Below the pieces are notes generated by a model. The model had not been told where the DNA came from and ran no database searches. It worked only from the letters and a program-made list of their open reading frames with translations. Shown here in pieces: positions 1 to 10,827 of a DNA stretch of 63,290 bases. The DNA comes from Chloroflexota bacterium. Its GTDB lineage: Bacteria > Chloroflexota > Dehalococcoidia > Dehalococcoidales > UBA5760. Each line of letters opens with the position of its first letter. The stretch's first letter is position 1. The DNA lies in NCBI GenBank assembly GCA_015222205.1, contig JADFUW010000027.1, positions 1-63,290 on the forward strand, in the 5' to 3' direction. Position numbers and translations under genes: made by a program.

Positions 1-204
1 ATAAGCAAATCAGGTTTCAGGTAGCAGCGCAGCCTCTTTTCCCAGGTACCATCGGCTCTACCTCCTCCCAGATCAGACAGCAGCCGATTTGCCTTGATAA
101 ACAGGGCACTTCACCAGAGTGACAGACAATAGCCAGTCTCTAATTGCCTTGGGTTAGTACACGATGCGGATTCATAAACATAAAAGTATCTTCACTAGTT
201 GTAG

Positions 205-1257
205 TTATCTCTGGGGCTGGATAATCACCTTGATAGAATTCTGGGCCTCGGCAACAAGCTGGAAGCCTAAGCCTGCCTCTGCCAGACCTAAGCGATGGGT
301 AATCATCTGGCGTACAGGGATAGTGCCAGCCCGAATTAGTTCTAGCGCCGTTTGGTAGTCAGCAGGGCTGCCGGCATAGGAAGTGGTGAGCGTTATATCA
401 TTACGCCAAAAGAGTTCATTTATTGAAATGGGAATAGTGATGCCAGGGTCTGTCGGCGCGAAGAAGAGAACAGTGCCCCCACGCTCCACTGACTCTAAGG
501 CTTGGACAATGGCCGATGTGGCACCGGTACTCACTATCACTAGGTCAGCTAGGCGACCTTGATTGACCTGTTGCAGGCGGGCGGACAAGTCCTCTTTAGC
601 CTGGATGGTAGCATCAGCCCCAAACCGCTCTGCTGCCTCTAGCCGATAAGGAGTTATGTCCGTGGCTATGACGTGCCCTGCACCCAGAGCACGGGCTAGC
701 TGCACGTGGAGCAGCCCAGCAATGCCACTACCGATGACGAGCACGCTACTCCCTGGCCGCATGTGTGCCTTACCTTGCCCACGCAGGATGCAAGCTAGCG
801 GCTCAATAAATGTTGCCTCTTCGTAAGATACTTCGCCAGGGAGCAGGAATACCCCGCGGTTGACATTGACGGCTGGCAAACGGACGTATTCAGCAAAGCC
901 ACCGGGGTCAAAATTCGTCTGGCGGAGCATATCGCAGACAGTGTGATGGCCGTTCAGGCAATAATGGCATGTGTTACACGGGACGTGATGAGCCGCTGAT
1001 ACCCGGTCACCCTTTCGGTAATGCTCCACTCCCTCCCCCACAGCCACAATCTGCCCACCAATCTCATGACCCAGTACCAGGGGCGCCCGGTCAAGGCGAT
1101 ACCATTCCATTACATCGCTACCACAGATACCGCAAGCCTCCACACGCACCAATAGCTCACCAAAACCTATCTCCGGGATGGGCACCTCCTCTGTCCGTAC
1201 ATCCCGGTTGTTATACCACATCGCAACACGCATTGTATTTCTCCCGATGCCGGTCAC
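205..1257 (-). CDS. Zinc-dependent medium-chain alcohol/polyol dehydrogenase family
   Basis: ACGICGSDV, GHEIGGQIVAVGEGV and CNTCHYCLNGHHTVC zinc-binding motifs; MDR fold pattern. Confidence 0.9.
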   Translation of the reverse strand: MTGIGRNTMRVAMWYNNRDVRTEEVPIPEIGFGELLVRVEACGICGSDVMEWYRLDRAPLVLGHEIGGQIVAVGEGVEHYRKGDRVSAAHHVPCNTCHYCLNGHHTVCDMLRQTNFDPGGFAEYVRLPAVNVNRGVFLLPGEVSYEEATFIEPLACILRGQGKAHMRPGSSVLVIGSGIAGLLHVQLARALGAGHVIATDITPYRLEAAERFGADATIQAKEDLSARLQQVNQGRLADLVIVSTGATSAIVQALESVERGGTVLFFAPTDPGITIPISINELFWRNDITLTTSYAGSPADYQTALELIRAGTIPVRQMITHRLGLAEAGLGFQLVAEAQNSIKVIIQPQR

Positions 1258-2057
1258 AACTTCTTCCCTGCCTTCTCCTTTTCACTGCTGAATATCCCTT
1301 GAGCCTGTTTTGGGGTAGCGTTTTGGTGAACAAGGGCCCGGATTGCCTTAATCATTGCCACGGGGAAATCATTTTGCCAGATGTTCCTTCCCAGATTCAC
1401 TCCTATAGCGCCTTTTTGCATGCCATCGTAGACAAACTCAAACACCTCAAGCTCAGTGTCAACCTGAGGTCCACCTGCTATAATTACTGGAACAGGACAG
1501 CCCCTTACCACCCGCCCAAAGTCTTCACACCAGTAGGTTTTTACCACGCGTGCCCCCAGCTCAGCGGCGATGCGGCAGGCCAAGGCGAGGTAGCGGGTGT
1601 CTCGTTTTTCAAGCTCTTTACCCACAGCGGTAACTGCCATTACTGGTATACCATACCTTTCACCCTCATCAACAAGCTTTGACAGGTTTAATAACGACTC
1701 TTTCTCATAGTCAGTACCAACAAAGATAGATATGCCTACTGCCGAAACGTTAAGACGGATAGCCTCCTCCATAGAGGTGGTAATTCCTTCATTAGCTAGG
1801 TCTTTCCCTACCATACTGGTGCCCCCAGATACCCTCAGAATAATCGGCTTAGTGTTGCCCGGGTCTACTGATGAGCGTAACACGCCCCTAGTAATGAAGA
1901 TTGCATCTGCATAGGGCAGCAGTGGCTCAATAGTCTTACGTGGTTCTTCCAACCTTCTGGTGGGACCTTGAAAGTATCCATGGTCTACTGGTAGGAACAG
2001 AGCATGCCCGTCCGATTGGATTAATTGTGCCATACGGTTTGCCATTCCCCATTCCAT
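1254..2057 (-). CDS. Class I aldolase, DeoC/LsrF/FbaB-like family
   Basis: FLPVDHGYFQGP, ISIFVGTDYEKESL, VVKTYWCEDF, PVIIAGGP motifs typical of LsrF/ADH-synthase-like aldolases; 4-nt overlap with the dehydrogenase. Confidence 0.8.
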   Translation of the reverse strand: MEWGMANRMAQLIQSDGHALFLPVDHGYFQGPTRRLEEPRKTIEPLLPYADAIFITRGVLRSSVDPGNTKPIILRVSGGTSMVGKDLANEGITTSMEEAIRLNVSAVGISIFVGTDYEKESLLNLSKLVDEGERYGIPVMAVTAVGKELEKRDTRYLALACRIAAELGARVVKTYWCEDFGRVVRGCPVPVIIAGGPQVDTELEVFEFVYDGMQKGAIGVNLGRNIWQNDFPVAMIKAIRALVHQNATPKQAQGIFSSEKEKAGKKL

Positions 2058-2369
2058 GTTAGTAATCCTCCTTTTATCTGTTGCCCAGTTGCAGTGCTAA
2101 CCGGTCAATTTTTGTGCTGTCTTATTGACTCCATTTTATACTATAAGATATTAATTTGCATCTGTCGGGTTGGCAAAAGCAAGATTGCTCTCGAAGATGT
2201 CAAACTTTCTTAAAGGGTTGATGTCATTGATTTCCTTCCCCTTCTTAGTATCCTTATGCTAAAATTTGATTACACATAGCAGTGCAACTAGTTATAGTCT
2301 ATTAACCCTGTTACCTGTTATGCTGTGGTCGTGCCTTGGATTATCTCGGTAATATTGTGAAGAAAATCT

Positions 2370-3602
2370 GTGGAGGGGTATATGTCCTCTAAACCAGTCG
2401 GCTACTTGCTGGGCAACTGTAGCCTGATAGTCATGCTCGTTGGATTAATCATTGCTGCCTACAACGGCAAGGTATTAATCGTCGTCCTGCTTGGACTGAT
2501 TCTGTCGGCTGCCGGCCTGGCTAAACTGTATAGCTACCTCTCATTGGTCAGGGTTCATTGCCAGCGGTCACTAAACTGGCAGCGTGTTTTCCCGGGAGAG
2601 CGTGTTGAAGTAAACATGCGTGTTGTAAACTTTAAGCCGCTACCCCTTCCCTGGCTAAAAGTGGATAGCGAAATACCAGCCGGGCTTATTCCTGAAGCGT
2701 CCCCGGCTAGAGATGGTTTGCTCAGTAAAGTGATAGCACTTCTATGGTATGCCCGAGCTAGTTGGCAACATAAGCTAGTTTGTCCAAGACGTGGATATTA
2801 CCCTCTGGGACAAATCAGAATTACATCTGGGGACATATTTGGCCTCTATCGCCGTACCCGCTTAAAGAAAGTAAGCGACCCTATCATTGTCTACCCCCGG
2901 CTTTTTGCTATTGATAAAATGGCAATACCATCTTGGTATCCCTTAGGAGAAACCAGAGCCGCACAGCGCATCTTTCGGGATCCAACTAGGGTTATTGGAA
3001 TACGTGACTATACTCCGCACGATAGCCCCCGCTATATTCACTGGAAGGCAACCGCCATTCATCAGAAACTACAGGTGAAGGTTTTCGAGCCGACGACAAA
3101 TCCAAAATTAGCCCTGCTTCTTGACCTCGAAAGCTTCGGCTACGATGAGGTTAGTAGTGAGCGCACTGGTTCACTGTCCAGCAAAACCGACGAAGTATTT
3201 GAAACAGCTCTCAGTACCGCTGCTTCTCTGGCTAAATATTTTATCGAGCACAAAAGTGCCGTTGGCCTATTTGTTAACACCTGTCTTGCTGACTCAGGCC
3301 GACCAGTGGGTATTCCCCCGGGTAGCGGGACTGGCCATCTGGTGAGTATCCTGGAGGCTTTAGCTAAAGTTACACCACACTCCAGTGGACTTCTCGCTGA
3401 ATTAATACAGGGCGAGCAGAAACACCTACCATGGGGCACCACTCTCATCTTTATACTATCTAAACCAACCGTCTCTATATCCAGGCTGCTATCTTCTCTT
3501 AAAGAAAGGGGGCACAAGTCGGTAACTATCCCTGTGGGTGAGCATGACTGGAAAGAGGATGATGCGCTAAATCAAAGCGAAGCTGTTGGGGTAATCAGCT
3601 AA
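2370..3602 (+). CDS. DUF58 domain-containing protein
   Basis: Two N-terminal TM segments, RDYTPHDSPRYIHWKATA motif; followed by DUF4129-like protein and MoxR ATPase. Confidence 0.85.
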   Translation: MEGYMSSKPVGYLLGNCSLIVMLVGLIIAAYNGKVLIVVLLGLILSAAGLAKLYSYLSLVRVHCQRSLNWQRVFPGERVEVNMRVVNFKPLPLPWLKVDSEIPAGLIPEASPARDGLLSKVIALLWYARASWQHKLVCPRRGYYPLGQIRITSGDIFGLYRRTRLKKVSDPIIVYPRLFAIDKMAIPSWYPLGETRAAQRIFRDPTRVIGIRDYTPHDSPRYIHWKATAIHQKLQVKVFEPTTNPKLALLLDLESFGYDEVSSERTGSLSSKTDEVFETALSTAASLAKYFIEHKSAVGLFVNTCLADSGRPVGIPPGSGTGHLVSILEALAKVTPHSSGLLAELIQGEQKHLPWGTTLIFILSKPTVSISRLLSSLKERGHKSVTIPVGEHDWKEDDALNQSEAVGVIS

Positions 3603-3613
3603 GAGGAAATTCA

Positions 3614-5005
3614 ATGAAAGCAAGTTGGTCTCGAATGGCTCTATATATAACCATAATGGGCATGGAGTGCTGCTGGCTCTTTGCCATCCTGTCGCTGGTA
3701 AATGGACTGGTTCTACAGGGACGCTTGTCCATTATTGGTCTTCTGGCTCTCTACCCCATCGCCTTTGGCATCAATATGCTGGTCGCACGGCTCAAGTTGC
3801 CCAAGGCTTATCTTAATCTCATTAGCTGGTTGATATGGGTTGGTGCCATGCTACTGCTGGTTAAGCTTCAGATCTACGGTAGCCTGGCATTATGGGACCA
3901 GAGCTGGCTAAGGGCAATTCCTGCAGCACTAAGGCAGGCACCCTATGATTTCCAGCCCGAGGTTCTGCTGTTTATCGGTAGCATTATCGTCTGGTGGCTC
4001 AGTCAGCGGTTGGTTCATCTTAAAACTGATTTTCCCAGGCTTGTTATTGAATTCCAGTTCGGCATACCGATGCTAATTATCGCCTTTATTATCAGCTCAT
4101 ATTTTGCCGGCGTATTGGAACATGCAGTATTTATTGCGGTTGCCTTTTTCGCCTTCGCTTTATCGGGACTGTCTATTAGTCACGCTCAGCAGACAGACAG
4201 TCCTATCTGGCAGATATATCGAGGTCGCTGGTTGGGTATTCTTATTGCCGGCATTAGTCTGGTGATTGCACTGGGCATGCTCAGTGGCTCTGCAGTTAAC
4301 CCTGATTTCTTCGAGCGTATCCTCAACATAGCAAAATGGGCTTGGGGAGTTGCGGTCAGGGCGTTAATATGGGTAGCCAATTTGCTACCCACTCTTGGAG
4401 CAGAACCATCTAGTGATCTACTTGGTGGTATTGATCAAGATGTCTTCATTAAACCAAAGACATACATATTCGGCATATCCGAATCACTAAGAAGTGGTCT
4501 TAGGTTTGCTCTAGCCATTTTTTTTGCTTTTTGGTTTATTTTTGCCCTGTGGCGAATCTCAGGGCAAGTGCTCAATTGGCTGAGTCGGCGGTTAGCCAGC
4601 ATGGCGGGGGTAGAGACGGAATCACTGTCCGGGGCATTCAGGTCTGATGTGCTCCGGCTGGCAAAGTGTATTTTGGCTAGGTTCCTGGGCTTTATGGTAT
4701 TCTTACGGCGAGGACGAAAAACCAGGAACCTTCCGCCGGAGGTAGCCTCTATTCAACAGCTTTATCACCAGATGGTACGCTGGGCAGCCGCCAAGGGTTG
4801 CCCCCGCCAACCGACACAGACGGCCTACGAATACCAGGCTCATCTGGTTGACCTGCTTCCTGAATTTGGGGAGGAGTTTAACCTCATTACCGGCCAGTTC
4901 GTTAGCGCCCGCTATGGTAGCGTAGTACCCGGAAGGGATGAATTAAGCCGGCTAAGACAAAGTTGGCGAAAGATACGGCAGATACGACGGAAAAGCCTGG
5001 CTTAG
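3614..5005 (+). CDS. Multi-pass membrane protein with DUF4129-like C-terminus
   Basis: Several TM segments; C-terminal YHQMVRWAAAKGCPRQPTQTAYEY pattern; sits between DUF58 and MoxR. Confidence 0.7.
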   Translation: MKASWSRMALYITIMGMECCWLFAILSLVNGLVLQGRLSIIGLLALYPIAFGINMLVARLKLPKAYLNLISWLIWVGAMLLLVKLQIYGSLALWDQSWLRAIPAALRQAPYDFQPEVLLFIGSIIVWWLSQRLVHLKTDFPRLVIEFQFGIPMLIIAFIISSYFAGVLEHAVFIAVAFFAFALSGLSISHAQQTDSPIWQIYRGRWLGILIAGISLVIALGMLSGSAVNPDFFERILNIAKWAWGVAVRALIWVANLLPTLGAEPSSDLLGGIDQDVFIKPKTYIFGISESLRSGLRFALAIFFAFWFIFALWRISGQVLNWLSRRLASMAGVETESLSGAFRSDVLRLAKCILARFLGFMVFLRRGRKTRNLPPEVASIQQLYHQMVRWAAAKGCPRQPTQTAYEYQAHLVDLLPEFGEEFNLITGQFVSARYGSVVPGRDELSRLRQSWRKIRQIRRKSLA

Positions 5006-5044
5006 CTTAACAGCTATATCATGATACAGGAGGGATAATGTATT

Positions 5045-6007
5045 ATGGGAGACTCTAATCAGCAACTGAATCAGATAGCAACGTTCACCAATCGTTTTAT
5101 GGATAATGTGGGTAAGGTAATTGTGGGTAGGAGGGATGCCGTAGAGCTTATTCTGGTGGCGCTGCTCTGTGAAGGACATGTCTTAATTGAGGATGTCCCG
5201 GGTACCGGAAAGACAATGCTGGCTAAGACAACTGCCAAGTCAGTCAGCTGTAGTTTTCAGAGAATTCAGTGCACCCCCGACCTATTACCGTCGGATATCA
5301 CCGGGATTCATTACTTCAATCAGAAGACCGCGGAGTTTGAGTTCCGCCCTGGTCCGATAATGGCTAATATCTTGCTGGTTGATGAAATAAACCGGGCTAC
5401 GCCTCGCACTCAATCATGCCTTCTAGAATGTATGCAGGAGCAGCAGGTTACTGTTGACCTCGAAACGATACTGCTACCGCGCCCTTTCCTGCTGATTGCT
5501 ACCCAGAATCCCGTAGAACTGGAGGGGACCTTTCCGTTGCCTGAAGCCCAGCTTGACCGATTCCTGATGAAGATTACCATGGGGTATCCTGAAGAAGACG
5601 AAGAAGAAGCCATTTTGCAGCGTTTCCAACAGGAGAATCCTCTGGCAAGTCTTCCCAGTGTTATCGAAACTAAAGAACTGCTAGCATTACAAAAACTGTC
5701 CCGCCAGGTATATGTGGAAGACTCGGTACGGAGCTATCTTCTCGCTATTACTAGGGCCACTCGTGAGCATGGGAGCGTTGAGCTGGGGGCTAGCCCGAGG
5801 GCTTCGCTGAACCTCGATTTGGCTTCAAGAGCGCTGGCTGCTGTTAGGGGACGTGGCTACGTTATCCCCGATGACGTAAAGTATCTAGCTCTCCCTATCC
5901 TGGGGCATCGTTTGATTGCAAAACCCGAAGCCAGGTTACGAAAACACTCAACAGAAGCCATATTGGGAGAAGTCCTCTCTAATTTACCTGTCCCCGTCGA
6001 GGAATAG
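5045..6007 (+). CDS. MoxR family AAA+ ATPase
   Basis: Walker A DVPGTGKT, LLVDEINRA, ATQNPVELEGTFPLPEAQLDRF. Confidence 0.95.
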   Translation: MGDSNQQLNQIATFTNRFMDNVGKVIVGRRDAVELILVALLCEGHVLIEDVPGTGKTMLAKTTAKSVSCSFQRIQCTPDLLPSDITGIHYFNQKTAEFEFRPGPIMANILLVDEINRATPRTQSCLLECMQEQQVTVDLETILLPRPFLLIATQNPVELEGTFPLPEAQLDRFLMKITMGYPEEDEEEAILQRFQQENPLASLPSVIETKELLALQKLSRQVYVEDSVRSYLLAITRATREHGSVELGASPRASLNLDLASRALAAVRGRGYVIPDDVKYLALPILGHRLIAKPEARLRKHSTEAILGEVLSNLPVPVEE

Positions 6008-6327
6008 AGGGCTGCGCATGTTCAGTTATTGTCTTGAATCAAAAGCCAATATGCGTCGTTGTTACACTCGACTCACCTATTGGTAAACAACTCCACAAAT
6101 TCCTCTCCGCTCCAAAAGGCTCATCGCTGAGCTGGTTCAGATAGATGGGTGACATTATAATAGTGTCACTAATCATATTAACGCTACAAAGACTAGAATT
6201 CTGGGAAACTTTCTGCTAAAATAACAAAAGCTATCCTTGGACTGTTTTTATAGCTTTCCTTCTCCCAAGGGTCATGTTCTTCACTTTGAGTGGTTATACA
6301 CGGCTTGAAAGGCTAAGCATAGAAAGT

Positions 6328-7335
6328 ATGAGAAAACCTTACTGGGTTATAGTGGGTGTTTTAATCCTCCTCATTGCTACGCTCGGCGCCCCTGGTTGCA
6401 TTGGCTCGTCTCTAAAGAAGTTTGAAGCGACCCGCTCGATGATGGACACCTTTGTCACCATTACTGTTTACTCCCGTGATGAAAAAGTAGCTGAAGGGGC
6501 AATAAGTGCTGCCTTTGCTCGAATGGAGGAAGTAGAGAGAGTGGCCTCAATATTTGATGAAGAAAGCGAGGCATTTCAGCTTAACCAGGATGGATATTTG
6601 GAAGCACCATCCGACGACCTTCTGGAGCTAATAACTATGTCCCTTGACTACAACCAACTTACGGATGGGTGTTTTGATATAACCGTTCAGCCACTGTTAG
6701 AACTGTGGCAGGCTGGCTTGTGGCAAGAGAGTAAGGTAATTCAGAAAATCAGGATACAAGAGACACAAGGGTGTGTCGGTTCAGATAAGATAAGCATTGA
6801 GGACAATAGAATATCCTTCAAGTTAGAGGGAATGAAAATCACCCTCGGTGGCATCGCCAAGGGCTATGCTGTCGATGAAGCATTAGAAGTCATGGGGGAG
6901 ATGGGTATTAAGCATGCTCTGGTGAACGCCGGTGGCGACATGAGTATGCTTGGCTCCAAGCCGAAAGATGAACCCTGGCTCGTTGCTTTGGTAAACCCCG
7001 ATGATACCAGCCAGAGCCTGGCTAACTTCAGTGCCTTCGATAAAGCGATAGCTACCTCAGGAAACTACGAAAGATACTTTGACCCGGATAAGGAGGCACA
7101 TCACATAATTAACCCCGAGACGGGATATTCGGCAGATGAATGCATCAGTGTTACTGTGATAGCCGACGGTGCCGCCCGGGCTGATGCTCTGGCTACCAGC
7201 GTTTTTGTGATGGGACATGAAGACGGCGTAGAGCTAATTGAATCGCTGGCTGATGCGGAGTGTCTCATCGTAGACGCCGACAGGACAAATATATATGTCT
7301 CCTCTGGGTTATCCATGTACCTGGTTGAAGATTAG
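6328..7335 (+). CDS. apbE: FAD:protein FMN transferase (ApbE), predicted lipoprotein
   Basis: Lipobox-like GAPGC, LGGIAKGYAVDEAL, NAGGDM, HHIINPETG; directly upstream of rnf genes. ORF opens at 6274 but MRKPYW at 6328 fits a signal peptide better. Confidence 0.9.
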   Translation: MRKPYWVIVGVLILLIATLGAPGCIGSSLKKFEATRSMMDTFVTITVYSRDEKVAEGAISAAFARMEEVERVASIFDEESEAFQLNQDGYLEAPSDDLLELITMSLDYNQLTDGCFDITVQPLLELWQAGLWQESKVIQKIRIQETQGCVGSDKISIEDNRISFKLEGMKITLGGIAKGYAVDEALEVMGEMGIKHALVNAGGDMSMLGSKPKDEPWLVALVNPDDTSQSLANFSAFDKAIATSGNYERYFDPDKEAHHIINPETGYSADECISVTVIADGAARADALATSVFVMGHEDGVELIESLADAECLIVDADRTNIYVSSGLSMYLVED

Positions 7336-7339
7336 TGGG

Positions 7340-8674
7340 GTGAACAAGTTGGTTATCAGGCTTAAAAAGAGGGGCACACCTTACGGAGTAAAGGTGCCGG
7401 AGAGCAAGCTTAGCGAGGGAAGCCCAATTGAGCCGGCACCATTACCGGAGAAGGTGATTATCCCCCTGCAACAGAATATAGGGGCTCCATGCCAGGCCCT
7501 GGTTAAAAGAGGGGATAGGGTGCTGACCGGCCAGAAGATAGGTGACTCAGAGAAGTTTGTCAGCGCACCGGTTCACGCGACACTGTCTGGTGAGGTAACT
7601 GGTACTACCGTAGTGGTTAATCCCCCCACCGGGGCACTGGTTGAGGCTTTGGTGATAACCTCTGATGGGGAAGATAAGTGGGTAGAACTCGAAGCCCCTA
7701 AGAAACCCGAGGCGCTTTCCGTAAAGGAGATTTTAGAGAGGATAAGGGAGGCCGGTTTAGTGGGGCTGGGGGGAGCTGCCTTCCCCACCCATGTTAAGCT
7801 ATCGCCACCTAAAGACAAGAAGATAGATACTGTCATTCTGAACGGCTGCGAGTGTGAGCCCTATGTAACTTCAGACCACAGGTTAATGCTAGAACAGGGG
7901 GAGAGGGTGCTCTCCGGTCTAAACATTATAAAGAAGGTACTCTCTCCTGAGGCTGTTTATGTTGCCATAGAAGATAACAAGGAAGATGCTATAGACCACA
8001 TGGAAGGGCTGATAGCGAGCCTGGGCTTTGAGGATTTCAAAATAGTTCCCCTGAAATCAAAATATCCGATGGGTGCGGAAAAGACCCTTATAGATATGAT
8101 ATTGGGCCGGGAGGTTCCTATCGGTGGGCTGCCTTTAGACGTTGGTGTGGTCGTTCACAATGTGAGCACCGCCAAGGCAATCCACGATGCTATCATTGAC
8201 GGCAAGCCGCTAATCGAGAGGGTGGTAACCGTCACCGGTGCTGTCGCGACTCCAAAGAATCTGCTAACACGGTTTGGCACTTCTCTAAGAAACCTTATAG
8301 AGTACTGTGGAGGCATGGATGGCAAAGCCAACAAGGTTATTCTCGGCGGACCAATGATGGGTATTGCCCAGTTTGACCTTGATTTTCCTGTAGTCAAGGG
8401 AACGAACAGCGTGCTGGTAACGGAAGGCACGCCAATTAGGGAGCAGGACTGTATAAGCTGTGGTAAGTGTATCGAGATCTGTCCCATGCGTCTCATGCCC
8501 ACCGTGCTGGCTAGATATGCCAAGGCTGGTAGGTACGACGAGTGCAAAGAGGCTTATATTGACGATTGTTTTGAGTGTGGGGCTTGTAGTTATACCTGTC
8601 CGGCTAACATCCCAATAGTGCAGTATATAAAAGTAGCCAAGAAAGAGCTGGCTAAGAGGGCAGCTAGCAAGTGA
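7340..8674 (+). CDS. rnfC: Rnf complex subunit RnfC
   Basis: GLGGAAFPTHVKL, NGCECEPYVTSDHRLM, two 4Fe-4S motifs CISCGKCIEICP and CFECGACSYTCP; start set at GTG 7340 rather than 7295. Confidence 0.93.
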   Translation: MNKLVIRLKKRGTPYGVKVPESKLSEGSPIEPAPLPEKVIIPLQQNIGAPCQALVKRGDRVLTGQKIGDSEKFVSAPVHATLSGEVTGTTVVVNPPTGALVEALVITSDGEDKWVELEAPKKPEALSVKEILERIREAGLVGLGGAAFPTHVKLSPPKDKKIDTVILNGCECEPYVTSDHRLMLEQGERVLSGLNIIKKVLSPEAVYVAIEDNKEDAIDHMEGLIASLGFEDFKIVPLKSKYPMGAEKTLIDMILGREVPIGGLPLDVGVVVHNVSTAKAIHDAIIDGKPLIERVVTVTGAVATPKNLLTRFGTSLRNLIEYCGGMDGKANKVILGGPMMGIAQFDLDFPVVKGTNSVLVTEGTPIREQDCISCGKCIEICPMRLMPTVLARYAKAGRYDECKEAYIDDCFECGACSYTCPANIPIVQYIKVAKKELAKRAASK

Positions 8675-9672
8675 CTCAAGAGGGCAGTCAGGGGTTGACC
8701 CAAGAGGGCAGCCAAGAAGCGATTCATGACAGAGGATTTCTGATTTCACCGGGCCCGCATCTCTGGAAGGGGCTCTCGGTGAGCAAGATAATGTACCTTG
8801 TGGTGCTTGCCCTCCTGTTTCCTGCCGGAGCGGGGGTCTATTTCTTCGGGTATAACGCCCTTTCGGTAATGGGTGTGAGTGTGGGCACGGCCATCCTTAC
8901 TGAGTATCTATGTAAGAGATTAAGGGGCCAGGCCTTTGTCATGGACGGGAGCGCCGTTGTTACCGGGCTTCTCCTCGCCCTAATCCTACCGCCGACAGTA
9001 TCCTTGTGGATGGTGGCAATTGGCTCTATATTTGCTATTGCCATTGTCAAAGAAGCCTTTGGTGGTTTGGGGCACAATATATTTAACCCTGCCCTCGGAG
9101 GCAGGGCTTTTATGTCAGTCAGCTTCTCAATGGAGATGACAACATGGGTATTGCCGATGGGCTTTGGTGCCGATGCTATAACCTCTGCCACTCCCCTGAG
9201 CGGGACTTCTGTCTGGCAGCCTTTCGACCCTTCTGTATATCAGGCAATGTTCCTGGGTAACATCGGCGGCTGCATAGGCGAGACCTCGGCTCTTCTTATA
9301 ATTATTGGCGGCGTTTTTCTTATAGCACGCGGTATCATAAACTGGAGAATTCCGGCAGTCTATATCGGAACGGTTGTCCTGATGGCTCTTGGCTTAGGCG
9401 AGGACCCCCTGTTTCATATTCTGGCGGGGGGGCTTATGCTGGGGGCTTTCTTTATGGCTACGGACTATGTGACCTCTCCCCTTACTAACCGGGGGAAAAT
9501 AATATTCAGCGTGGCTCTGGGAGTATTAACCGTGCTGATAAGGCGCTTCGGCGGTATGCCCGAGGGGGTTTGTTACTCCATCCTCTTCATGAATGCCATT
9601 ACCCCCCTTATTGACCGCTATACTAAAGTAAGGCCGTATGGCCTGGTAAAGAGGGCGGAAGGTGCCGGCTAA
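8671..9672 (+). CDS. rnfD: Rnf complex subunit RnfD
   Basis: Multi-TM; GHNIFNPALGGRAF and flavinylation-like TSATPL motif. Confidence 0.93.
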   Translation: MTQEGSQGLTQEGSQEAIHDRGFLISPGPHLWKGLSVSKIMYLVVLALLFPAGAGVYFFGYNALSVMGVSVGTAILTEYLCKRLRGQAFVMDGSAVVTGLLLALILPPTVSLWMVAIGSIFAIAIVKEAFGGLGHNIFNPALGGRAFMSVSFSMEMTTWVLPMGFGADAITSATPLSGTSVWQPFDPSVYQAMFLGNIGGCIGETSALLIIIGGVFLIARGIINWRIPAVYIGTVVLMALGLGEDPLFHILAGGLMLGAFFMATDYVTSPLTNRGKIIFSVALGVLTVLIRRFGGMPEGVCYSILFMNAITPLIDRYTKVRPYGLVKRAEGAG

Positions 9673-10201
9673 AAACACTCTTAAAAATGTTTTCCCTGTA
9701 ATCCTGCTTACGGTAGTGGTGGCTGTGGCAGTCACGCTGCTTGCTTTTACCGACAGCTTTACCCGGGATAGGATTGAAGCCCAGGAGGAGCAGAAAGTAC
9801 AGAGCATGCTCTCCGAAATGTTCCCCGATATGAGCCGATATGATTTTAAGGATGATATATATACATTATATTCTGATGGAGAGAAGGTTGGCTATGCCTT
9901 TATCGCCATAGGTAAGGGATACGGGGGTGATATTAACATCCTGGTCGGGCTTGAGGATGCGGAGACAATAAAGGGTATAACCATAATCTCCCATGAAGAG
10001 ACGCCGGGGTTGGGTAGTAGAATAGCTGAGCCGTTTTTTACCGAGCAATTTACCGGTATAAATGTTGGCGATGTGGCTTTAAGCCGGGATGGCGGTCAGA
10101 TAGATGCCATAACCAGCTCCACGATAAGCTCCTCGGCAGTCGTTGATGCTGTTAGAGCTACCGCTATGGAAAAGGTTAAACTACTAGAGGGCAGTGAGTA
10201 A
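9662..10201 (+). CDS. rnfG: Rnf complex subunit RnfG
   Basis: N-terminal TM, EETPGLGSRI, C-terminal DAITSSTISSSAVVDAV flavinylation-type motif. Confidence 0.92.
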   Translation: MPAKNTLKNVFPVILLTVVVAVAVTLLAFTDSFTRDRIEAQEEQKVQSMLSEMFPDMSRYDFKDDIYTLYSDGEKVGYAFIAIGKGYGGDINILVGLEDAETIKGITIISHEETPGLGSRIAEPFFTEQFTGINVGDVALSRDGGQIDAITSSTISSSAVVDAVRATAMEKVKLLEGSE

Positions 10202-10212
10202 GGAGGCTAAAG

Positions 10213-10827
10213 ATGGGTAAATTCGGTAAGGAGTTTGCCAAGGGGCTAATTCTATCTAATCCGGTCTTTGTCCTGGCCCTCGGTTTATGCCCAGCGCTGG
10301 CTATTAGTACCTCAATTGATAATGCACTGGGTATGACCCTGGCGGTACTTATTGTCCTTTTGGGGTCGAATATAATAATAGCCGCCATAAGAGGATTTGT
10401 TCCGAGCATAACGAGAATTCCTATATTTATTGTCGTCATTGCTACCCTGGTTACCGTTGTTAATCTAATATTTCATGCCTACCTTCCGGATATGTATGAG
10501 TCACTGGGTATATTCCTGCCCCTCGTTGTCGTAAACTGTATTATACTCGGTCGAGCTGAGGCTTTTGCCTCCAAGAATCCAATATTGCACTCCATTGCTG
10601 ATGCCCTGGGAATTACCGTTGGCTTTATGTTAGCCCTGCTTATGATATCATTCATAAGGCAGATACTCGGCACCGGTAGCCTATCGGTGTTTGGTTTTGA
10701 CTTTTTTACCCTACCTGTCCTGGGGGAACACCCCATAGTTATCTTTGTACTGCCGTACGGGGCATTCTTGATTATAGGGCTGCTCATGGCACTGTTTAAA
10801 CGAACGGGGGTGATGAAGGGTGAATGA
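10213..10827 (+). CDS. rnfE: Rnf complex subunit RnfE
   Basis: NPVFVLALGLCPALAISTS; multi-TM; operon position. Confidence 0.92.
   Translation: MGKFGKEFAKGLILSNPVFVLALGLCPALAISTSIDNALGMTLAVLIVLLGSNIIIAAIRGFVPSITRIPIFIVVIATLVTVVNLIFHAYLPDMYESLGIFLPLVVVNCIILGRAEAFASKNPILHSIADALGITVGFMLALLMISFIRQILGTGSLSVFGFDFFTLPVLGEHPIVIFVLPYGAFLIIGLLMALFKRTGVMKGE

Noticed and set aside
969-1682. 237-aa + strand ORF over the dehydrogenase/aldolase genes
   Set aside because: Spans two real antisense genes with low-complexity H/P-rich translation
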